Below the pieces are notes generated by a model. The model did not search any database. It saw nothing but the letters and a program-made list of their open reading frames with translations, and had not been told where the DNA came from. Positions 1-5,500 of a DNA stretch of 5,500 bases are shown here, piece by piece; the stretch's first letter is position 1; every line of letters begins with the position of its first letter. Made by a program: the position numbers and the translations under genes. The stretch is from contig URDD01000107.1 in NCBI GenBank assembly GCA_900546395.1, positions 1 through 5,500 of the forward strand, given 5' to 3'. The DNA is from an uncultured Bacteroidales bacterium (lineage in GTDB: Bacteria > Bacteroidota > Bacteroidia > Bacteroidales > UBA932).

Positions 1-95
1 ATGTGCAATTAAAAATAACAACCATATTTCTGACTTATTATCTATAAAATATTGAGTAATAATCGGTTGTAAATACACATAGTGACCATTTTGAG
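1..95. other. AT-rich segment upstream of the first gene, with a possible coding remnant
   Basis: No complete gene is visible here. In the frame of the downstream gene, TAA codons occur at 45-47, 57-59 and 60-62. The codons at 63-95 are open and read SVVNTHSDHFE straight into the annotated Met. This looks like continuing protein rather than leader, because His-Phe-Glu-Met-Thr-Gly resembles the 'H-I-E-M-S-G' type opening I recall from related six-hairpin proteins. Further up in the same frame, GTG at 3 would begin a short hydrophobic run (VQLKITTIFLTYYL) that ends at the TAA at 45. I see no convincing Bacteroidota promoter (-7 TAnnTTTG) and no terminator hairpin. It may be a true 5' leader or a damaged 5' gene end. 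Confidence 0.5.
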
Positions 96-1985
96 ATGAC
101 TGGAGAACAGGTTTCTGTAGTATTGCGTTGGTATTTGGATCAAAATGCTACTCTTCAGACTGAAAGGTCTCTTGTTTTCCCTATGCTCAGGACATTGCCT
201 AACGATACTCATGCAAGTCTGATGCATCGCATAGGAGTTGACGTGCCGTCACTGATAAGTGTAGATGGCCTGTCTTTAAAAAACGGGAAGACGGAAAAAG
301 TTCTCATAGACGGTTATTTTAAGTCAGAAGAATTGTGGAGTGTGGGCAAGAAAAATACAGGATCGGGGAAAGGAATAGCACCTGTCCCGTCAGTAAAACT
401 TGAACGAACAATATTTCCATCTGTTGATAAGCCACTTGTGTGTGAACGATATGTGCTCACAAATATAAGAGACAGGGAGATAACTGTATTTATTCCGGAG
501 TTCTGCCAGCGTTTCCACACTCTTGAATCCAAGGGAAAAGATGGTGTTTATGTTATAGAAGCGTCAATAACAGGAGATGGGACATATAAAATTAAAAGTG
601 GAGATTCTGTTTCATTCAGTCTTAATCTTACAGGGAGAAAATCCTCTGAAAAAATCATTGAAACAAATACAGATTCTGAGTTGGCGGCAAGGGTTGCATT
701 TGTGAAGGAAGATATTGGAGAGTCTCTTGTACTTGAAACCCCAGATGAAGTAATAAATACGATGTTTCGCTATTCTAAAATAAGAACGAGCGAAAGTATA
801 TGCAAGACGGCTGGAGGCTATATGCATGCTCCCGGTGGTGAATCTTATTATGCTGCCATTTGGGCTAATGATCAGGCTGAATATGTGAATCCGTTCTTTC
901 CATACCTGGGCTATTGGAGAGGAAATGAATCTGCAGTCAACTCTTTCTTGCATTTTGCAAGGTATATGAATGAAGATTTTACTCCGCTTCCAAGTTCGAT
1001 TATAGCAGAAGGTACTGACATATGGAACGGGGCAGGTGACCGTGGCGATGCTGCTATGATAGCTTATGGAGCATCAAGATTTGCATTGGAATATGCAGAT
1101 ATGGAGGTCGCGAAGAAATTGTGGCCTTTAGTTGAGTGGTGTCTTGAGTACTGTAGTAGAAAACTCAACGATTCCGGTGTAGTTGAGTCTGATACTGATG
1201 AACTAGAAGGCCGCTTTGAAGATGGTGATGCAAATTTGTGTACTTCGGCACTTTATTACGATGCATTGATTAGTGCTTCGTACTTGTCAAAAGAGCTTGG
1301 CTATCCTGTATCCAAGAGTGCATTATACAGGAAGCGTGCTAATGTTCTGAAGCAGAATATTGAAAAATATTTCGGGTCCGAAGTTGGAGGATTCCATACT
1401 TACCGTTATTACGATGGGAATACATTATTGCGTTCATGGATCTGTATTCCACTGACTGTAGGTATATTTGACAGGGCGGAAGAAACTGTTGCAGCTTTAT
1501 GCAGCCCGAAATTGTGGCAGAAAGACGGTCTTCTGACAGAAGAGGGAAGTGTTACATTTTGGGATCGCTCTACATTGTATGCTCTAAGAGGAATCTTTGC
1601 AGCAGGCAAGCCTGATTTGGCTTTTGAAAAACTCCATGCTTATTCTGCCAGAAGATTGTTGGGTAATCATGTGCCCTATGCCATAGAGGCATGGCCTGAA
1701 GGCTCTCAGCGTCACCTTGCTGCAGAAAGTGGGCTGTATTGCAGGGTCATCACGGAAGGTATTTTCGGAATAAGGCCTACAGGCTTCAGGAGTTTTGAAC
1801 TGAAACCGTCATTGCCTTCCTGCTGGAACTCGGTTTCATTGAAAAAAATAAAGGCATTCGGTTGCGATTTTGATATTGAAATCGACCGGATAGGAGCCTC
1901 CTTGCTTAAAGTTTCAGTATCATCCGGAGAAAAAGTCAGAACATACAATGTCAAGGTTGGAAATACACTAAAAATTAACTTTTAA
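96..1985 (+). CDS. Six-hairpin (alpha/alpha)6 glycosidase-like protein, possibly 5'-truncated
   Basis: This is a probable carbohydrate-active enzyme of 629 residues. The first ~210 residues look like the beta-sandwich that precedes many (alpha/alpha)6 glycosidases, including the run FPMLRTLPNDTHASL at about 28-42. Residues ~215-570 carry the helical-barrel signatures: IWANDQAEY (W256, D259, E262) followed by FFPYLGYWRG, GDRGDAAMIAYGA (D315, D318), an acidic stretch ESDTDELEGRF (E364-E371), and EAWPEG (E531, E535) with AAESGLYCRVITEG (E544, E554). A short C-terminal beta region begins at GIRPTGF. The acidic residues are catalytic candidates only; I cannot assign a CAZy family or substrate. ATG 96 is the only standard start after the upstream stops, but it has no Shine-Dalgarno and gives no signal peptide, unlike both neighbours. 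The true N-terminus may therefore be missing. The stop is 14 bp before the GH97 gene, so co-transcription is likely. Confidence 0.85.
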   Translation: MTGEQVSVVLRWYLDQNATLQTERSLVFPMLRTLPNDTHASLMHRIGVDVPSLISVDGLSLKNGKTEKVLIDGYFKSEELWSVGKKNTGSGKGIAPVPSVKLERTIFPSVDKPLVCERYVLTNIRDREITVFIPEFCQRFHTLESKGKDGVYVIEASITGDGTYKIKSGDSVSFSLNLTGRKSSEKIIETNTDSELAARVAFVKEDIGESLVLETPDEVINTMFRYSKIRTSESICKTAGGYMHAPGGESYYAAIWANDQAEYVNPFFPYLGYWRGNESAVNSFLHFARYMNEDFTPLPSSIIAEGTDIWNGAGDRGDAAMIAYGASRFALEYADMEVAKKLWPLVEWCLEYCSRKLNDSGVVESDTDELEGRFEDGDANLCTSALYYDALISASYLSKELGYPVSKSALYRKRANVLKQNIEKYFGSEVGGFHTYRYYDGNTLLRSWICIPLTVGIFDRAEETVAALCSPKLWQKDGLLTEEGSVTFWDRSTLYALRGIFAAGKPDLAFEKLHAYSARRLLGNHVPYAIEAWPEGSQRHLAAESGLYCRVITEGIFGIRPTGFRSFELKPSLPSCWNSVSLKKIKAFGCDFDIEIDRIGASLLKVSVSSGEKVRTYNVKVGNTLKINF

Positions 1986-1992
1986 AATTATT

Positions 1993-1999
1993 AAGGAAG
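1993..1999 (+). promoter_or_regulatory. Purine-rich ribosome-binding site of the GH97 gene
   Basis: AAGGAAG directly abuts ATG 2000 within the 14-bp gap between the two genes. It is the only SD-like purine run there. The spacing is shorter than the usual 5-9 bases, but SD dependence is weak in Bacteroidota. The next codons encode a good signal peptide, so the start at 2000 stands without it. Confidence 0.4.
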
Positions 2000-3961
2000 A
2001 TGTCTAAAATATTTATTGCCGCATTATCATTATTGGTGATATTTTCTTCCGGTTGTTCAAGCCGGCAGGAATCTGTTGCCGTGTCTTCTCCTGACGGACG
2101 TATACGTGTGTGTATTGAGGCGGGAGATACTCTCAAATATTCGGTGACATATGACGGGGTTACAGTAGTGGAACCGTCTGCCATCTATATGTCTCTTGAA
2201 GACGGCCGGATGCTTGGAATAGGCTCTGGTAAATTCTCCCTTGCATCCGGTGCCGGGAAAGAGCAGACAGATGCTCCGTTGTACCGCCAGAAAACAGTTT
2301 CTGCGGAGTGGAATTATGCTGATTTGAAATATAATGATTGGAATATAGAGTTCCGAGTTTTCAATGAAGGTCTTGCATGGCGTTTCGGAACAGAATTTAA
2401 GAGAAACACTGTAGTTAAGGACGAGACAGCGCAATTCCTTTTTCCTGGTGATCCTTTGGCCTGGGTGCCATATTCAAGGGGAAACGACCCTTTTGCAAAT
2501 GCTTTTCAGAGCGAATACAAACATGAAAGAGTGAGCGAATTCGGTTCGAAAGGCACTTTAAGCCTTATTCCTCTTGCAGTTCAGTTTGATAACGGTTTGA
2601 GCCTTATGGTATGCGAGTCTGACCAGCGTTCATATCCCGGAATGTTTCTTTCAGGGACAAAAGGAGGATATACTGCAGAATTTGCACAATTGCCTGACAG
2701 TACTTATTATACAAAAGCCAGAAAACAGCTTAAAATAGCGACTCGCCAGGATGTGATAGCAAAAACTTCCGGACAAAGGACTTACCCGTGGAGAATAGTT
2801 GCAGTTACCGATGATGAAACTGACTTTCCTGTAAACAATCTTGTCTATATTCTGGCTGAGCCTCGAAAGTTGGATGACATATCATGGATAAAGCCCGGAC
2901 AGGTAGCATGGGAGTGGTGGAATGACTACGGCTTGAGGAATGTAGATTTCAAGCCAGGTGTAAACACGCGCACTTATGAGGCTTACATTGATTTCGCATC
3001 GGAATACGGTCTTCCATATATAATAATTGACGAAGGCTGGTCTGCCAAAGACGACATAATGAAGATAAAGAAAGAAGTCGACCTTGATTATATTGTAAAA
3101 TATGCTTCAGAAAAGAATGTGGGCGTGATTATCTGGGCTGTTGGAAATGTTCTTGATGAAAAGTTGGAAGAGGCTTGTGAATTTTATTCAGGAATGGGAG
3201 TAAAAGGCTTCAAAATCGACTTTTTCGACAGAGATGACCAGGAATGTATGGATCTGATTTACAGAATAGCAGAGATGACTGCAAAATATCGTCTTATTGT
3301 AGATTTGCACGGTGTAAACAAGCCATCAGGCTTGAACAGGACTTATCCTAATATAGTAAATTTCGAAGGTGTTTTCGGTCTGGAAGAAGTAAAATGGTCT
3401 CATCCTGACATGCCTTTGTATGATGTGACTTTCCCGTTTTTGCGTCAGGCGCAAGGACCGGTAGACTATACTCAAGGTGCATTTGAAAATACTACGAAAG
3501 ACGGATTCCGGATTGATTATCGAAAACCGGTAAGTCAAGGAACAAGAGCGCATCAGGTTGCTACTTATGTTGTATTCGATTCACCGCTGGTGATGTTGTG
3601 TGATACTCCGTCAAACTATAAGGATGATCCGTTATGTACAAAGTTCATAGCATCAGTTCCGACTGTGTTTGACCAGACAAGAATACTTTCAGGAAAAATA
3701 GGAGAGCATATTGTCACTGCCAGAGAAAAAGACGGACAATGGTATGTCGGCGCATTGAACAACTGGGATGAAAGAAAAATAAATATCAGACTGGATTTCC
3801 TGAAGTCCGGTAAAAAGTATAGGGTAAGACAACTCTCGGACAAGGCCTCCTCAAAGCCGATGGAATATTCTTTTTCAGAATACGAAGCCGATTCGTCGTC
3901 TGAAATTTCTCTTGATATGGCCTCAGGAGGAGGAGCGTCTTTAATTATAGAAGAAAAATAA
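2000..3961 (+). CDS. GH97 glycoside hydrolase, retaining type (predicted alpha-galactosidase), exported
   Basis: GH97 enzymes release terminal alpha-linked sugars; SusB is the founding member. The protein has 653 residues, normal for the family. Residues 1-19 form a signal peptide ending in FSSGC, with Cys19 a probable lipidation site (non-ideal lipobox). An N-terminal beta-sandwich starts at SSPDGRIRV and runs to ~285. The TIM barrel runs from about W296 to 560 and contains VAWEWWNDYG, IDEGW (D344, E345), KIDFFDRDDQ, DLHGVNKPSG and FEGVFGLEEVKW. A C-terminal beta domain follows. Inverting SusB-type enzymes lack the Asp of KIDFF. Here it is D407, with E462 55 residues later, the spacing I recall for the nucleophile and acid/base of BtGal97a (D415/E470). 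That supports a retaining alpha-galactosidase; beta-L-arabinopyranosidase activity is possible in this branch. It probably acts in the periplasm or on the outer membrane. The residues after Cys19 (SSRQE) are not a strong acidic surface-export signal. Confidence 0.96.
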   Translation: MSKIFIAALSLLVIFSSGCSSRQESVAVSSPDGRIRVCIEAGDTLKYSVTYDGVTVVEPSAIYMSLEDGRMLGIGSGKFSLASGAGKEQTDAPLYRQKTVSAEWNYADLKYNDWNIEFRVFNEGLAWRFGTEFKRNTVVKDETAQFLFPGDPLAWVPYSRGNDPFANAFQSEYKHERVSEFGSKGTLSLIPLAVQFDNGLSLMVCESDQRSYPGMFLSGTKGGYTAEFAQLPDSTYYTKARKQLKIATRQDVIAKTSGQRTYPWRIVAVTDDETDFPVNNLVYILAEPRKLDDISWIKPGQVAWEWWNDYGLRNVDFKPGVNTRTYEAYIDFASEYGLPYIIIDEGWSAKDDIMKIKKEVDLDYIVKYASEKNVGVIIWAVGNVLDEKLEEACEFYSGMGVKGFKIDFFDRDDQECMDLIYRIAEMTAKYRLIVDLHGVNKPSGLNRTYPNIVNFEGVFGLEEVKWSHPDMPLYDVTFPFLRQAQGPVDYTQGAFENTTKDGFRIDYRKPVSQGTRAHQVATYVVFDSPLVMLCDTPSNYKDDPLCTKFIASVPTVFDQTRILSGKIGEHIVTAREKDGQWYVGALNNWDERKINIRLDFLKSGKKYRVRQLSDKASSKPMEYSFSEYEADSSSEISLDMASGGGASLIIEEK

Positions 3962-3974
3962 GAATATAAAAGTT

Positions 3975-3980
3975 AAAGAG
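3975..3980 (+). promoter_or_regulatory. Weak ribosome-binding site of the GH110 gene
   Basis: AAAGAG lies 3 bases before ATG 3984 in the 22-bp gap after the GH97 stop. The gap has no hairpin that could act as a terminator, which supports read-through from the upstream genes. The match to SD is modest. The start is supported mainly by the signal peptide that follows (MKHFLKSLFILSFL). Confidence 0.3.
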
Positions 3981-3983
3981 AAT

Positions 3984-5495
3984 ATGAAACATTTCCTAAA
4001 ATCATTATTTATCTTGTCATTCTTGGCATCAGTGTCATGTGCAGGGCAAAATGTAATTTATCTTGAAGATTATATTGATGGCAATCAGGACGCAATGCCT
4101 GCAATCAGAAGTGCTCTGGAGGACTGCAGAAAACATAAAGCCGTCAAGCTTGTACTTCCTGAGGGAACTTTGAAAATAACTCCGGACAAGGCTTATGAGA
4201 AGTATCAGTTTATAAGCAACAACGACGAGAGCCTGAAAAGAATAGCCTTTAATCTGGAAGGAATGAAGGACTTTACGGTGGAAGGACAGAATACTTTATT
4301 GCTGTTTACAGGATTCATATCGCCATTCAGTCTTGAAGGGTGCGAAGATGTGACCATAAAGAATCTGTCAATTGATTTTACAAGGACTTTTCATTCGGAA
4401 GGAATCATTGAAAAAACAGGAGAAGACTGGCTGGACATACGCTTCCCTGGTGATTACAATTGCAATATAATAAACGGATGTCTTTATTTTACAGATAAGT
4501 ACGGTATTACTTATCCTTTCTCTAATTTACTCGAATTCGATTCAGTGAAAAGGGAGCCAGCTTTCCTTGCATCTGATTACTGGCTTTCAAAACAAACGAT
4601 TGAAGCTGAGAAACTTGATGACAATCTTGTAAGGATTTTCAAGAAAGGAATCACTGGTGCCGTAGGCAATACTATGGTATTTGGTGCAGCTGCAAGATAC
4701 AATCCTGCTTTTTTTGTCTCGGATTCAGAAAATATATCTATCAGTAATGTAAATCTTTGGCATTGCGGTGGAATGGGTGTCATTGCACAGCGCAGCAGTA
4801 ATATTTGGCTTGACAAGCTTGAAATTGTTCCTTCTCCTGAGAAAAAACGCATGATAAGCATAACTGCAGATGCAACGCATTTTGTAAATTGCTCTGGCTA
4901 CATAAAGATGACAGGTTGCAAATTCTGTAATCAAAAAGACGATGCGACAAATATACACGGCCTTTACATGGCTATAGATGAGTTGGTTGGCAGGGATAAG
5001 GCTATTTTGAAGTGGCGTAATTCAGGACAATACGGAGTTGATTTCGTAAAACCGGGCATGAAAGTCGAAATCGTTGATAATAAGACAGTCTCCACATATT
5101 GCTATGCTACAATCAAAAGTGTAGAGCGTTTGAATAAAGTGACCACGATAGTCTCTTTCGATGCGCCGTTACCTGAGGGTGTGAGAAAAGATATGGTAGT
5201 TGCAGCAGATGAAGAATATCCTGAAGTACTGATTAAAGGATGTTATATGTCAGGGAACCGAGCAAGAGGTCTTCTTCTTGGGTCAAGAGGAAAAATGATA
5301 ATCGAAGACAATTATTTCCATATACCTGGTGCAGCCATTCTTTTTGAGGGAGACGGAAATTTCTGGTATGAGCAATCCGGAGTGAGAGATGTTGAAATCA
5401 AAAACAACGTGTTTGAAAACTGCAACTACGGATATCCTACCTGGGGCGCTGCATGTATCGCCGTCGGGAGTCGTATCCCGGATCTTGAAAGCTGA
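3984..5495 (+). CDS. GH110 alpha-1,3-galactosidase, C-terminally truncated or frameshifted
   Basis: GH110 enzymes hydrolyse terminal alpha-1,3-galactose from blood-group-B and Gal-alpha-1,3-Gal structures; named relatives are glaA and glaB. The 503-residue product begins with a signal peptide (residues 1-20; Cys19 could make it a lipoprotein, or SCA could be a type I cleavage site). Family hallmarks are FISNNDESLKRIAFNLEGM at about 73-91 and parallel beta-helix turns such as CEDVTIKNLSIDF, SENISISNVNLWHCGG and VRDVEIKNNVFENCNYG. The acidic cluster D296 (TADATHF) and D319/D320 (KDDATNIHG) keeps the 23/24-residue spacing I recall for D321, D344 and D345 of the characterised Pseudoalteromonas enzyme. 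A non-helix insert lies at about 327-412. I cannot assign subfamily A or B. The family is usually ~600 residues, but this frame ends in TGA soon after the conserved CIAVGS motif, so the last beta-helix turns are missing. The frame may be a broken gene continuing past the window. Confidence 0.9.
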   Translation: MKHFLKSLFILSFLASVSCAGQNVIYLEDYIDGNQDAMPAIRSALEDCRKHKAVKLVLPEGTLKITPDKAYEKYQFISNNDESLKRIAFNLEGMKDFTVEGQNTLLLFTGFISPFSLEGCEDVTIKNLSIDFTRTFHSEGIIEKTGEDWLDIRFPGDYNCNIINGCLYFTDKYGITYPFSNLLEFDSVKREPAFLASDYWLSKQTIEAEKLDDNLVRIFKKGITGAVGNTMVFGAAARYNPAFFVSDSENISISNVNLWHCGGMGVIAQRSSNIWLDKLEIVPSPEKKRMISITADATHFVNCSGYIKMTGCKFCNQKDDATNIHGLYMAIDELVGRDKAILKWRNSGQYGVDFVKPGMKVEIVDNKTVSTYCYATIKSVERLNKVTTIVSFDAPLPEGVRKDMVVAADEEYPEVLIKGCYMSGNRARGLLLGSRGKMIIEDNYFHIPGAAILFEGDGNFWYEQSGVRDVEIKNNVFENCNYGYPTWGAACIAVGSRIPDLES

Positions 5496-5500
5496 GAGTG
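5482..5500 (+). pseudogene. Possible out-of-frame continuation of the GH110 gene
   Basis: The GH110 frame stops at TGA 5493-5495. The +1 frame over the same bases reads ILKAES and stays open to the window end, while the third frame stops at 5486. This fits a small indel just before this point, after which the missing ~100 residues would continue in the +1 frame. Nineteen bases cannot prove it. A plain nonsense mutation or a genuinely short protein remain possible. Confidence 0.3.

Noticed and set aside
25..32. TATTTCTG, one mismatch from the Bacteroidota -7 promoter element TAnnTTTG
   Set aside because: The matching -33 element would fall outside the window, and a one-mismatch hit in AT-rich DNA carries little weight.
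18..70. Inverted repeat ACAACC (18-23) and GGTTGT (65-70)
   Set aside because: Only six pairs with a 41-base loop and no extension on either side. This is expected by chance in such sequence.
42..532. Minus-strand open frames of 61 and 72 codons near the start of the window
   Set aside because: Both lie mostly opposite the first gene, lack recognisable domains or RBS, and have the composition of antisense shadows.
612..953. Minus-strand open frame of 113 codons
   Set aside because: It lies wholly opposite well-conserved six-hairpin coding sequence and its translation has no recognisable family.
2057..2434. Minus-strand open frame of 125 codons inside the GH97 gene
   Set aside because: The opposite strand encodes the clear GH97 N-terminal domain. 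The antisense product has no motif and no separate expression signal.
4577..4958. Two overlapping minus-strand frames inside the GH110 gene
   Set aside because: They overlap each other and the conserved catalytic region of GH110, so they are shadows.

Overview
The window looks like part of a polysaccharide-utilisation locus (PUL) from a gut-type Bacteroidota (Bacteroides, Phocaeicola, Parabacteroides or a relative). The reasons are the moderately AT-rich DNA, weak Shine-Dalgarno signals, short gaps between same-strand genes, exported enzymes with signal peptides, and the families themselves: GH97 and GH110 are both typical of this phylum. The genus call is inference.

Layout: a 95-bp AT-rich segment is followed by three plus-strand genes spaced 14 and 22 bp apart, so probably one transcript. 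(1) At 96-1985 is a six-hairpin (alpha/alpha)6 glycosidase-like protein of uncertain substrate. Its obvious start lies inside what looks like the conserved N-terminal domain, and in-frame stops lie just upstream. (2) At 2000-3961 is a full-length GH97 enzyme with an export signal. It carries the Asp/Glu pair of the retaining, alpha-galactosidase-type branch, not the inverting SusB branch. (3) At 3984-5495 is a GH110 alpha-1,3-galactosidase with its catalytic Asp cluster intact. Its reading frame stops about 100 residues short of the usual family length, right at the window edge.

Taken together, the set suggests removal of terminal alpha-linked galactose from a host-type or red-algal glycan. 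Blood-group-B or Gal-alpha-1,3-Gal caps on mucin are the best-known GH110 targets. GH110 would attack alpha-1,3-Gal, GH97 other alpha-galactosides (or beta-L-arabinopyranosides), and the six-hairpin protein an unidentified linkage of the same glycan. No SusC/SusD pair, sulfatase, regulator, RNA gene, mobile element or CRISPR is visible.

The most notable points are the two apparent end defects (5' end of gene 1, 3' end of gene 3) and the uncharacterised six-hairpin enzyme beside two alpha-galactosidase-type enzymes.
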